Assembly: GCA_001304855.1 (NCBI GenBank)
Contig: BBZN01000013.1
Coordinates: forward strand, 1-64,000
Direction of reading: 5' to 3'
Origin: Clostridia bacterium UC5.1-1D2
GTDB lineage: Bacteria > Bacillota > Clostridia > Lachnospirales > Lachnospiraceae
DNA length: 64,000 bases
The position numbers were made by a program, and so were the translations under genes. Shown one piece after another: positions 43,482-53,677 of this stretch. Below the pieces are notes generated by a model that worked only from the letters and a program-made list of their open reading frames with translations, was not told the origin of the DNA and did no database searches. Within the stretch, counting starts at the first letter, position 1; every line of letters begins with the position of its first letter.

Positions 43482-44899
43482 ATGATTAAAGATAACCAGA
43501 AACGGCTGAACCGCCTTCATGTCCTGCTGGATGTGATCGTTACGGCTGCAGCCTATGCTTTGGCGTGGTTTATCGTTATCAGCGGTAAAGTGATACCGCT
43601 GGACGAAGGTGTGTTAAAGCCCCAGGTTTATTTCCTGGCTCTTGTTTTTATTCTACCGGTTTATCTGATTCTTTATGCCAGTTTTCACCTGTATGTGCCC
43701 AAGCGGGTACAGGGGCGGCGTTCGGAGTTTGCTAATATATGTAAGGCCAACATTATTGGCTTGATGCTTTTTACCTTTGTGCTTTTCGGAGCCAGAAGGT
43801 ACATCACCCATAATGAGTTTTTCTCCACAAAAATGCTCTTGGCCTTTTTTGCAATCAATATCCTGCTGCTGGAAGCGGAGCGGATGACAATACGTCTGTT
43901 TCTGCGCTCTCTGCGGACTTACGGATACAACCAGAAGCATGTGCTGCTCATCGGCTACAGCCGCGCAGCCGAGGGCTTTATAGACCGGGTCACTGTGAAT
44001 CCTGAATGGGGGTATCACATTCACGGAATTCTGGATGACAGGCAGCCTGCGGGTTTTGAGTACCGGGGAATCAAGGTTCTGGGACATACGGACCATCTGG
44101 AAACCTTTCTGGCCTCCAACACCCTGGATGAGATTGAGATTACCCTCAGTCTGAAGGAATATTCTGATTTGGAAGAGATTGTGGCAGCCTGTGAGAAATC
44201 CGGCGTGCATACAAAGTTTATTCCCGATTATAATAATATGATACCAACCATACCCTATATGGAGGACCTTCAGGGACTCCCGGTTATCCATATCCGCCAT
44301 GTGCCCCTTACAGGGGTGTTTAATGCCACCATGAAGCGGGCTGTGGACATTGTCGGAGCTCTGTTTGGTCTGATTGTGTTTTCACCGGTTATGCTGGCAA
44401 CCGCCCTTTTGATAAAGGTTACTTCGCCGGGACCTGTTTTTTCAGCCAGGAGCGTATCGGGCGGCACAACCACCCGTTTAAAATGTATAAATTCCGTTCT
44501 ATGGAAGTCCAGGACCCAAGAAAGGAACAGAAGCAGTGGACAACGCCTCATGATCCCAGGGTTACGTCTGTGGGACGTTTTATCCGAAAGACAAGCATAG
44601 ATGAGACACCCCAGTTTTTAATATTCTTGTGGGGGATATGAGCCTGGTGGGACCGAGACCTGAACGTCCTCTTTTTGTGGAGAAATTTAAAGAGGAGATC
44701 CCGCGCTATATGATCAAGCATCAGGTCCGCCCGGGCCTTACGGGCTGGGCTCAGGTGAATGGGTACAGGGGGGATACCTCCATTACAAAGAGGATCGAGC
44801 ACGATCTGTACTATATTGAAAACTGGAGCATTGGTTTTGATTTTTAAAATTATGTTTTTAACTGTATTTAAAGGTTTTATCAATAAAAATGCATACTAA
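43482..44899 (+). CDS. EPS priming polyprenyl glycosylphosphotransferase (three frameshifts)
   Basis: About 472 residues of the WbaP/WcaJ type. Four to five N-terminal helices, a CoA-binding-like Rossmann region ([18 protein letters not shown]) and the catalytic C-terminal sugar transferase domain ([60 protein letters not shown]). It moves a sugar-phosphate to undecaprenyl phosphate, starting the repeat unit. Shifts near 44437, 44618 and 44844. The last fits one T gained; removing it extends the end to the normal [14 protein letters not shown]... tail with stop at 44897. Confidence 0.9.
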
Positions 44900-44908
44900 G
44901 TATGCATA
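44890..44908. promoter_or_regulatory. Perfect 19-bp palindrome before the LCP gene
   Basis: ATGCATACTAAGTATGCAT has two 9-base arms around one base. It overlaps the stop of the priming transferase and stands 30 bases before the LCP start. It looks like an operator rather than a terminator; no T-run follows. Confidence 0.4.
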
Positions 44909-44937
44909 CCGCTAGAAGTTAGAATGAGGATGAACGA

Positions 44938-47166
44938 ATGAGCCGTGATTATGAGAATGAGTTTGGACAGGACGAGGAAAGATTCAGAAGCCGCAGCAGA
45001 CGGCGCGATGCTGACGCAGGCGCAGGCTATGGGCTGATTCAGATACAGTCCCTTCCAGGCGGCAGGGCGCTCCCGGAACGGAGAATTCCGGGTTAGGGGC
45101 GGAGGGGGAAAACCGCAGGCCTGCCCAGGACAGCTTTGCAGGACCGTCAGACGGCAGCCGGCAGCCGGATATGCAGGCAGACGCGGGACTCCCGGTGAGA
45201 ATGGAACGAGGGCGGCAGGGAGACGTGTGACGGCGGAGGGCGTAACCGCGGAGGGATATGCAGCCAGACCAGGAGGGAGCCGGATGCCGGGCGCGGGAGC
45301 ACAGCCAGGTCTGTGGGAGGCAGCCGGACAGCAGGAGCCGGAAGCACAGCCGGGTCTGTGGGAGGCAGCCGGACAGCGGCAGACGGAACCGGCCGGTCTA
45401 TTGGCGGCAGGGTGTACCCCTCCCCTGAGTCCCGGAACGGTGAAGGTAAAGGAAGCCAGCCAAGAGATACGGCATTCCGGCGAAGCGGAGGATACTCCGC
45501 AGCGGGACGAAAAGCGGGACGGGAGACGGCGGCGGCAGATCCGGCAGGACTTCAGACCAGGAGGCGCCGCAGATGGATCATTGCGGCGATTATCGTGGAG
45601 GTAGTGCTTCTCTGCAGTATATGGACTGCCCGCAATCTTATCAAGAAGTACAATATGATCCAGCGTCCCACGGATTTTGATATCGGAAAAGAGAGCAATG
45701 AGAACCTGAGCGCAAAGAAGATTGAGAGCATGAAGGGTTACTGGACCATAGCTCTCTTCGGAGTGGACAGCCGTGACGACGCCGTTGGAAGAGGTAATAA
45801 TGCAGACGTTATTATAATCTGCAACATTAATCAGGACAACGGCGAGATTAAGCTGGTCAGCGTTTTCAGAGATTCATATCTGAATGTGGATGAAAACGGA
45901 ACCTACAATAAGATTAACCAGGCCTATTTCACAGGCGGTCCCAAGCAGGCCATCAAGGCTTTGAACAGGAATCTGGATTTGCAGATAGATGATTTTGCCA
46001 CCTTTAACTGGAAGGCGGTGGCAGATGCTGTGAATATTCTGGGCGGCGTGGATGTGGAGCTGAGCAAAGCGGAATTCCACTACATTAATGCATTTATCAC
46101 AGAGACAGTTGAGGCTACGGGCATTGCGTCCCTCCATCTTAAGAAGGCAGGCATGAACCATTTAGACGGCGTTCAGGCAGTGGCCTATGCCAGACTCCGT
46201 AAAATGGATACGGATTTTGCAAGAACGGAGCGCCAGCGCAAGATCATCGATTTAAGCTTCCAGAAGCTGAAACAGGCGGATTTCGCAGTGGTAAATAATG
46301 TTATGGAAGTGGTTTTTCCCCAGATCCTTTCCAGTATTACGCTGGATGATGTGATACCGGCGGCCAAGAATCTGACTAAGTTTACGATTGCAGATACGGC
46401 AGGTTTTCCATGGGCCAGGAGCGACGCCAATATGGGAAAAAAGGGCGACTGTGTAATTCCACAGACTCTGGAGAGCAATGTAATCCGTCTTCATCAGTTC
46501 CTGTATGGGGAGGAGGATTACGAGCCCAGCGATATGGTAAAGCAGATCAGCGCCAAGATATCCGCAGATACGGGCATGTACAATGAGGGGAAGGTAATCG
46601 ACAAGGTGGGAACCGACGGAGGCTATATACCGAAGCCCACGGAGGCGCCTAAGGCTACGGAATCTCCTGAGAGGACAACCGGCGAAGATGAGACTGAGAG
46701 CAGCGCCTCTGAGACGGATGAGAGTATCATCGACGGCGAGTATGACTGGGATCTGGAACTGGAGACGGATGAGTATGGAAATCCCATCGATCCACCGGAG
46801 GACTGGGATTACGGATATCCGGGCGGCCGTCCCAACAGCGGTACCGGGCCGGATGAATCAGGCAGCGGCAGCCGGCCTTCCTCAGGCGCTGTTACTCCGG
46901 GAGGGACCACCTCCCCCACAGACAGTTCCCGGTATCCGGGAGGGACGGTATCGCCTACGGACAGCTCCCGGTATCCAGGAGGGACGGTATCGCCTACGGA
47001 CAGCTCCCGCTACCCGGGAAGCACCACCTCCGCCAGCGACGAAGTTACAGGCCCGGGCATAAACCCCACAAGGCCCACCTCTCCTACGGCAGCCTATCCC
47101 GGCGGAACCACCCGGTCCACAGAAGCGGACGGCCCCGGCTCCGTTATTATAGGTCCCGGACAATAG
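44938..47166 (+). CDS. LytR-CpsA-Psr (LCP) family wall-polymer attachment protein (N-terminal frameshifts)
   Basis: About 742 residues. A long disordered, charged cytoplasmic N-terminus (about 210 residues, low complexity) precedes one membrane helix (WIIAAIIVEVVLLCSIW, near 45573). The LCP domain follows: GYWTIALFGVDSRDD, RGNNADVIIICN, VSVFRDSYLNV and the AYARLRKMDTDFARTERQ block with catalytic Arg residues. LCP enzymes transfer lipid-linked polymers to peptidoglycan, here the EPS product. The C-terminus is a Pro/Ser/Thr/Gly-rich tail with tandem repeats. Shifts near 45068, 45227 and 45560. Start ATG 44938 follows GAGGATGAACGA. Confidence 0.85.
45299..45377 (+). repeat. 45-bp direct repeat in the LCP N-terminus
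   Basis: Two copies (starting 45299 and 45344) encode AQPGLWEAAGQ-type units of the disordered cytoplasmic region. Such repeats are prone to copy number change. Confidence 0.6.
46897..47013 (+). repeat. Three 39-bp tandem repeats in the LCP C-terminus
   Basis: Units start at 46897, 46936 and 46975 and encode PGGTVSPTDSSRY, a Ser/Thr/Pro-rich external linker. The last two units are nearly identical at DNA level, implying recent duplication. Confidence 0.8.
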
Positions 47167-47186
47167 AGGGAATAAATGAAAACAGC

Positions 47187-47231
47187 AGAAGCTTTCGGAC
47201 ACTTGGCAGCTTTGTCCGAAAGCTTCTTTTA
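47187..47231 (+). terminator. Terminator after the LCP gene
   Basis: AGAAGCTTTCGGACA and TGTCCGAAAGCTTCT are exact inverted copies (15-bp stem), followed by TTTTAT. Confidence 0.9.
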
Positions 47232-47370
47232 TAGCGCTCTCAGGAAGTCCCCGGGCCCCCGGCAGGTTTTAGTATTATATAAGAAATTCGTCACATTTTT
47301 TTCACACATCCCTGCTAAACTGTGGGAGATATAAGGAGATCCTGAAAATTGTGAGAAAGGGGTTTTAAAA

Positions 47371-48789
47371 ATGTACGATCAGAAAGAGCCATATGGATGG
47401 AAATCATATGATAATCAGCAATACAGCAACCAGCCCTTTAACAGGACGCCGCCGGGGGACAGCCCTCCCAGGACCCCGCAGGCTGAGAAAAAGGGCGGCA
47501 TCTTAAAGAAAGCAGCGCTGATTACAGCGGGAGCCCTTCTCTTTGGAACTGTATCCGGCGGAGTTATGGCGGGAATAAATATAGCGGCTTCCAGATATCT
47601 GGGGCCTGCCGTAGCGTCGGCGGAGCCGGAGAGCAGGCTGCCGGAGAGCAATGCTCCGGCTGATGAAAAGGGCGGTGAAAACAAAGTGCAGCAGGATCAG
47701 GGCGTTCAGCCTATGCCCAATATACAGAGAGCGCCCATGACCGACGTATCCGATATAGTGGAGGCCGCTATGCCGTCGGTTGTGGCCATTACCAGCACTA
47801 CCGTGTACCAGAGCAATAATTACGGCTATGGGTGGTTCTTTGGCGGGGGAGGGGCTCCCCAGACTATGAGGTTCCCAGCAGCGGTTCCGGCATTATTATC
47901 GGGGAGAATGAGAAAGAGCTTCTGATTGTGACCAACAATCACGTGGTGGCGGATTCTTCCTCCCTGAAAGTGGCCTTTATCGACGATCAGGTGGTAGACG
48001 CAACGATCAAGGGCACAGATGCAGATTCTGATTTGGCTGTGATTGCCATTCCTCTGGAGAATATTTCCGCAGATACAAAAAGCAGAATCAAAGTGGCAAA
48101 ACTGGGCAGCTCCGATGAACTGAAGGTAGGACAGGGCGTGGTGGCCATCGGCAATGCACTGGGCTACGGACAGTCCGTCACTGTGGGCTATGTCAGCGCC
48201 CTGGACAGAGAGGTCCGTATATCCAACACGGCCACCAGAACCCTTCTTCAGACGGATGCGGCCATCAATCCCGGCAACAGCGGAGGCGCCTGATTAATAT
48301 GAAGGGGGAGGTTATCGGCATCAACGCCGCGAAATACTCCTCCACGGATGTGGAAGGTATCGGATATGCCATTCCCGTGTCCAAGGTTGAAGAGATTTTA
48401 AATCAGTTGATGAACCGCAGAACCATGAACCCGGTGGCGGAGGACAGAAGAGGCTATCTGGTATACAGGGAATCAGTGTGGACGACAATACCTCCAGAAG
48501 CTTTGGCATGCCCAAGGGCGCTTATGTATATAAAATTCTGGAGGATGGGGCGGCTGCCGGAAGTGATTTGAGAGAAAAGGATATCATTACAAAGGTGGAC
48601 GGTCAGACCGTAAAGGATATGACTCAGCTTCAGGAACTGGTAAGCTGCTATGAAAAAGATGAACAGATAGAGCTGACTGTCCAGCGGCAGGAAGGCGGGG
48701 AGTACGTGGAGCATACCATATCCGTAACCTTAAAGGCCATGCCTCAGGCACAGTGGACGGTGAAAGCCAGTCCCAGACCCAATAACTAA
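47371..48789 (+). CDS. HtrA/DegP-like membrane serine protease with PDZ domain (three frameshifts)
   Basis: About 473 residues. A Pro/Asn-rich cytoplasmic head is followed by one membrane helix (AALITAGALLFGTVSGGVMAG). The trypsin-like domain has the triad His in VTNNHVVADS, Asp in DADSDLAVIAI and Ser in NPGNSGGALINM; the PDZ domain contains AYVYKILEDGAAAGSDLREKD. It degrades misfolded exported proteins under envelope stress. Shifts near 47868, 48292 and 48465 are single losses. Start ATG 47371 after GAAAGGGG; own terminators on both sides, so monocistronic. Confidence 0.9.
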
Positions 48790-48813
48790 AATTTTTCAAA
48801 AGAATATGAAATG

Positions 48814-48847
48814 AAAATGCTTCCTCTTGTTTGGGGAAGCATTTTGT
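48814..48847 (+). terminator. Terminator after the HtrA gene
   Basis: AAAATGCTTCC and GGAAGCATTTT form an 11-bp stem, then GTTAT. AT-rich pairs flank it on both sides, so it may work in both directions. Confidence 0.75.
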
Positions 48848-48912
48848 TATATACTTAGCTTTGGACCAGGTGGTATTGTACCCCGGGGTTCTTTACAGAG
48901 AGGAGAATCAGC

Positions 48913-50344
48913 TTGGACGATAAAGACAATGTTAAGGATACGGAGAATCCGGATACATCCGGTAAACATACAGAAGATAAAGACGAGGACGGCTATGAGA
49001 AGGTCTGCTATATGTGCCGCAGGCCGGAGGGGAAAGCCGGACCTATGATATCCATGCCCGGAGGTATGAACCTTTGCCATGACTGCATGCAGAAGGCGTT
49101 TGACTCGGTTACAAAGGGAGGCATGGACTTTTCCAAACTGTCCAATATGCCCTATATGAATATGAACATCAACGATTTGAACCTGACGCCTCCTGCGGCG
49201 GAAATTCCCAAAAAGCAGAAGCTTAAGAAGAAGTCCCGGGAACAGCCGGTTATGACTATGAAGGATATTCCTGCTCCCCATGTTATTAAAGCAAAGCTGG
49301 ATGAATATGTCATTGGACAGGAGAAAGCCAAGAAGGTAGTGTCGGTAGCCGTGTATAACCATTACAAGCGGGCTTTTTAGGAGAGAAATCCGAAGAGAGC
49401 CAGCAAAATACGGCTGACGAGGGCGGTATCGTCATCGAAAAATCCAATATCCTGATGCTGGGGCCTACAGGAAGCGGTAAAACCTACCTTGTAAAGACGC
49501 TGGCCAAGCTTTTAGATGTGCCTTTGGCAATTGCGGACGCCACATCGCTGACAGAGGCGGGATACATAGGAGACGATATTGAAAGCGTGGTTTCCAAGCT
49601 TCTGTCTGCCGCCGGTAACGACGTGGAGCGGGCGGAGCGGGGAATTATCTTTATCGACGAGATTGATAAGATTGCCAAGAAAAAGCAGACCAATACCAGA
49701 GATGTCAGCGGTGAGTCGGTTCAGCAGGAGCTCTTAAAGCTGTTGGAGGGAAGCACAGTGGAGGTGCCGGTAGGATCGAACCAGAAGAATGCCATGACTC
49801 CTACAGCTACAGTGAACACCGATAATATCCTCTTCATCTGCGGCGGTGCATTTCCCGATCTGGATGAGATTATCAAGGAGCGTTTGAAGAAAAAGTCCTC
49901 CATGGGGTTTGGATCTGTGCTTAAAAGTGAATTTGACAAGGACCCGGATATTCTGAGCCATGTGACCAACGAGGACCTTCGGGCATTCGGCATGATCCCT
50001 GAGTTCCTTGGAAGGCTGCCTGTGACAGTGAGCCTTCAGGGGCTTACGGAAGATATGATGGTCCGTATTCTTAAGGAGCCCAGGAATGCAATCACCAAAC
50101 AATATGAGAAGCTGCTGGCTATGGACGAGGTGAAGCTTGTATTTGAGGAGGACGCTCTCGAATGGATAGCAGGGGAGGCCATAAAGCGGGGGAACAGGAG
50201 CCAGGGCCCTGAGGGCTATATTGGAGGAGTTTATGCTGGATATCATGTACGAAATCCCCCAAAGACTCTAACATCGGATCCGTTGTGGTAACCCGCCCTT
50301 ATCTGGAGAAAAACGGCGGCCCCCTGGTGCAAATGAGAGGATAA
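48913..50344 (+). CDS. clpX: ClpX ATPase subunit (frameshifts)
   Basis: About 476 residues. TTG start 48913 follows GAGAGGAGAATC; no in-frame ATG precedes the zinc finger. An acidic N-terminal extension of about 32 residues comes before the C4 zinc domain ([11 protein letters not shown]...MNLCHDCM). AAA+ motifs: Walker [10 protein letters not shown], Walker [22 protein letters not shown] near the sensor region, and after repair the C-terminal [15 protein letters not shown]. It unfolds proteins for ClpP. Shifts near 49377 (one lost), 50190 (one G gained) and 50258 (one C gained). No clpP lies beside it, so it may be a second clpX. Confidence 0.85.
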
Positions 50345-50354
50345 TTCCTTTTCT

Positions 50355-52144
50355 CTACTCCCTTAAATGCAAAAACGTCTGGTATAAATCCAGCGCCCCG
50401 TATCCCCACTCCCGGTTGGGGTAGGAGAGCATTGTATTTCTTTGGGCGCCCCGTATCAGATAAGATTTAATGGCGGCCTCGCTCATAATAATGTCGTTTC
50501 CTTCCACGATGCCCCAGCTCAGCAGATTGGCTGCTGCGCCGGTACATGGGCTGCGGCTACTGAGGTGCCGGTCCGGGTGGTCATGGCAACTGTACTGCCG
50601 TTGCGTCTTCCGACAGCGGGGCCTGTGATGTTAACGCCGGGAGCCGTCAGATCAGGTTTTATATATCCGGTAATGGTGAAGCCGCGGCTGGAGTTGATAT
50701 AAATGCTGTTATTCAAGTGGTTGTAGGCTGCGACTGTTATGGGGAAGCCGGTATTGCCGGGCTGTGTGATGGTGGTGTAAGGGTTAGGCCGGAGAAATAC
50801 CGTTTCGTCGGAAATAAAATTTGTAACAGGGAGCCACATGTGGAACTGTCCTGTGAGGAACTGGGTATTGTATACACGGACGGTCCAGATACCGGCTGTA
50901 GGCGTTTCAAAGCGTATAAATATCAGCTGCCTTCCGGAGCCGGATTCGATTAGCTTGTAATTGACAGTGATAACGGTAGATTCCAGCAGGAAAGGGATAG
51001 AGGTTTCATTGTTGGCTATAATAGGAATACGGCCGATGGTTTCGCCGCTGGGCGACACGAAGCCTACGGAGGCGGTATCTGCAGTTGAGGACCAAAGCTC
51101 TATTACAAAGCCAAGTTTGGACTCTTCCTCCCCCACCCGGATTTCCACATCGTCCCGATCCTGGCCGGAAGGGATGGTACCCTGGTAGTGATGGCCTTTT
51201 CCCGTCTCATTGCCGGCTGCAATCACGGTGGCTGTGCCCAGGGAGCGGCTGATATCCTGAAGGGATATGCTTAAGGGAGAGGTCCCCTCATGGCTCCCCT
51301 GGTTAGTTCCCAGTCCCAGCAGGAGGACCAGAGGCCGCCCCAGGCGGTAAGCCATGACCCGGAGGTATTTGATTCCCATCATAATGTCGTTTTCCTGAAA
51401 GGCAGGGGCGTCTGAAGGGATGAGGTAGAAATCACGGAGATACTGCTTTGCCGGTTTCAGCTTCACAACCACAAGTTCGCATTCCGGCGCGGCCCCGGTA
51501 AATTCCTGTTCCGGCAGGGAGCCTCCTGCCGCGATTCCCGCCAGGAAGGTGCCGTGTCCGTTGGTGTCTGTGGAGGGCACAAGTGCAAGAGGGGAATCAG
51601 AGCTTAAAGCCTCGTTAATTTCTGCCCGGGTGTATTCTGTTCCATAGCTGGCACCGCTGTTTGGATAGTAATCGGGAACTCCGGGAGGAATTACGCCGGT
51701 ATCCGCCGGAAGGCTCTGGTCCCAGATGGAGACAATTCTTGTGGTGCCGTCAGGATAGCGGAACAGCGGATTTGTGTAATCGATGCCGGTGTCTATAAAG
51801 CCAATGAGAGTTCCGCGGCCTTTGTTGCTTAAAGCTGGGGAATTGAAGGTGGAGGTAATGCCGGAGGCCTCCATATTTGAACTGTCTAAAAGAGTGAAAA
51901 GACCGGGGATTGTATAATAGGAATATTTTCTCAGGGATATAGGCTCTACGGTTTCCAGCGGCGTATAAATAACTGCAAAGTCATAGCTGACATAATCCAT
52001 ACATGGAATATCTTCCGGGTTCCCCAATATCTGCTGCATACTTCCGTAGCGGTAGATAAAGTCGGCAATGGATTCTGAGGCCGGGTTAAATGGACAGGCT
52101 GCCATGGCATACCTCATTAAGGACATTTGTAATAGTATATGCAC
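50355..52144 (-). CDS. Subtilisin-like S8 peptidase, Csp type (one frameshift)
   Basis: About 596 residues on the minus strand, convergent with clpX. The triad is complete: Asp in IGFIDTGIDYTNP, His in TNGHGTFLAGIAAG and Ser in GTSVAAAHV. The inserted jelly-roll-like middle domain and the lack of a signal peptide fit the CspABC germination protease group of Clostridia. One shift near 50540; after it the protein reads on to stop at 50355. The first in-frame start is GTG 52144; an internal ATG at about 52126 is also possible. Confidence 0.8.
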
Positions 52145-52235
52145 AAGTTAGAAAACCTTTCACCGGACATAAAGAGGGAAAGCATAGAAGAAGCGAGAAA
52201 ACAGGAAATGTGTGGAAAGGACAGGTGGTTTTAAG

Positions 52236-52862
52236 TTGTACGGATGGATTATAGGCGGTCTGGCTGGTCTGGACTTAGGAATAAAGAGTGTTATAGAGAA
52301 TCAGGAGGATGATACATTTCCCCGGGATTTGCCCTCAGCCAAAGGCATAATCAAGCTTCACAAGAACCACAATGACGGTTTTCCCTTTGGTTTTATGAAG
52401 GAGAAGCCGGAATTGGTAAAGGGAATCCCTCTTATGGTCATATCAGCTATGGCGGGAGCGCTGGGGGCTTTTATGACAGGAAAGGGGAAAACAATGGAAA
52501 AGCTGGGCCTTTCCATTGCCCTTGGAGGAGCCTTAAGCAACCTCTATGACCGTCTGGCGCGGGGCTATGTAGTGGACTATTTTTCGATAGAGTGGAGGAG
52601 TCTTAAGAAAGTAGTCTTTAATCTGGGGGATATGTTTGTATTCCTGGGAAGCGCTGTCTTTATTCTTTCTCAGGCGGTGGGAAGCGGGGGGAGACGCGCC
52701 TCCTTCACCGGGGCCAAACCTCCCGCAAAGCGGACCGAAAGTAATGTTCAGGCATATTCCGGAACAGGAGAAAAAGAGCGTCAGCCCAACAGGGAGGACG
52801 CTCTTCTTGATTTTAAGGGGAGTTGGATCAGATATGGAGGACATGCTTTAACCGCCTTGTGA
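52236..52862 (+). CDS. Signal peptidase II (LspA)-like protein with odd C-terminus
   Basis: I chose TTG 52236 with AGGTGG seven bases upstream; a GTG at 52212 is in frame. Four membrane segments. LspA motifs: DLGIK near the start, NHNDGFPFGFM, and the catalytic Asp pair in GGALSNLYDRLARGYVVDYF. It should cleave lipoprotein signal peptides, or be a paralogue of LspA. The family normally ends after LGDMFVFLGSAVFIL; here about 65 extra residues are encoded by a dispersed repeat and the terminator hairpin, which suggests a lost stop codon or a small indel. Confidence 0.7.
   Translation: MYGWIIGGLAGLDLGIKSVIENQEDDTFPRDLPSAKGIIKLHKNHNDGFPFGFMKEKPELVKGIPLMVISAMAGALGAFMTGKGKTMEKLGLSIALGGALSNLYDRLARGYVVDYFSIEWRSLKKVVFNLGDMFVFLGSAVFILSQAVGSGGRRASFTGAKPPAKRTESNVQAYSGTGEKERQPNREDALLDFKGSWIRYGGHALTAL
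52774..52805 (+). terminator. Hairpin inside the 3' end of the LspA-like frame
   Basis: AAGAGCGTC and GACGCTCTT pair exactly, followed by CTTGATTTT. Its place before the apparent stop codon supports the idea that the true lspA stop is earlier. Confidence 0.55.
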
Positions 52863-52879
52863 GTCCGGGATCCGTGGCC

Positions 52880-53238
52880 TCAGCTCATCATACCGCCGAT
52901 GGTGCCTCCAAGGGCGCATACGCCCATAACGGTTACGGAGCGCTCCATATCGATGGGAGTCCCCATATTCATAGCCCAGGAAACCGCGAACAGAACCAGG
53001 AAGTAAAAGAGCCCCGACAGCAGTCCCCAGAAAAAACGGCGCTGGTGAATTCTTTTTCCTGCAAGAAGTCCTCCGGCCAGACATGTGATAAAATAGATGG
53101 CAAAGACCATCATATTCACCTGTCCCTCTTTCAGGCGCAGTTTATAGAGGCAAATGCCAGAGCGGCCAGAAGTATTCCGGACAGCACGTAGGAGATGAGC
53201 AGGGAGCGTATCATAGGCTTTACAATTCCATTTTCCAT
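52880..53238 (-). CDS. TIGR04086-type membrane protein (one frameshift)
   Basis: About 119 residues, four helices. Start ATG after AAGGAGAACC; one base lost near 53145 joins the first helix (SLLISYVLSGILLAALAF) to the rest (MMVFAIYFITCLAGGLLAGK; GLLSGLFYFLVLFAVSWA). This family is found beside SCIFF genes in Clostridia; its role is not known. It is divergent from scfA here. Confidence 0.75.
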
Positions 53239-53327
53239 AAGATGGTTCTCCTTTTATGTAAGAAGCTTTGTAGCAGTATATTCCCCTGGTACTTGGAAAT
53301 ATGACAACCAATCAGGCTAATTTCCCA

Positions 53328-53356
53328 TTGCAAGGGGCAATAACCTGTGTTATAAT
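53328..53356 (+). promoter_or_regulatory. Sigma-A promoter of the SCIFF operon
   Basis: TTGCAA (53328-53333), 17-base spacer, TATAAT (53351-53356), 55 bases before the SCIFF start. Confidence 0.75.
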
Positions 53357-53410
53357 TTTTAAGAATTACATACGAGAGTGTAAAAGAAAATTAATAGGAG
53401 GTGCCGTAAT

Positions 53411-53557
53411 ATGAAGCACGTTAAGACATTGAATACCAATACCTTAAAAGATACCATGAAGAAGGGCGGATGCGGCGAGTGCCAGACTTCCTGCCAGTCG
53501 GCCTGTAAGACGTCCTGCACCGTTGGCAATCAGAGCTGCGAGAACGCAAAGCGTTAA
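53411..53557 (+). CDS. scfA: SCIFF ranthipeptide precursor (six Cys in forty-five residues)
   Basis: 48 residues; ATG 53411 after AGGAGGTGCCG. The leader MKHVKTLNTNTLKDTMKKGG and the core with six Cys (CGECQTSCQSACKTSCTVGN, then SC) match the nearly invariant SCIFF family of Clostridia. The radical SAM enzyme encoded next links core Cys to other residues by thioether bonds, giving a ranthipeptide. Such peptides have been linked to quorum-type signalling in Clostridia. Intact despite the many indels nearby. Confidence 0.95.
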   Translation: MKHVKTLNTNTLKDTMKKGGCGECQTSCQSACKTSCTVGNQSCENAKR

Positions 53558-53677
53558 TCGGAAGAGACAAGAACTTGAATGAAAGCCCCTATGGTCGATG
53601 GGATTATAGGGCTTTGCCATGCAACATTCTGTAAGAGAGCCGGGGCGGCATACCCCGTAGAAAGTGAGTGTAAATTT

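Noticed and set aside
46897-47013. CRISPR-like repeats
   Set aside because: The units are contiguous, without spacers, and encode an in-frame protein repeat in the LCP gene.
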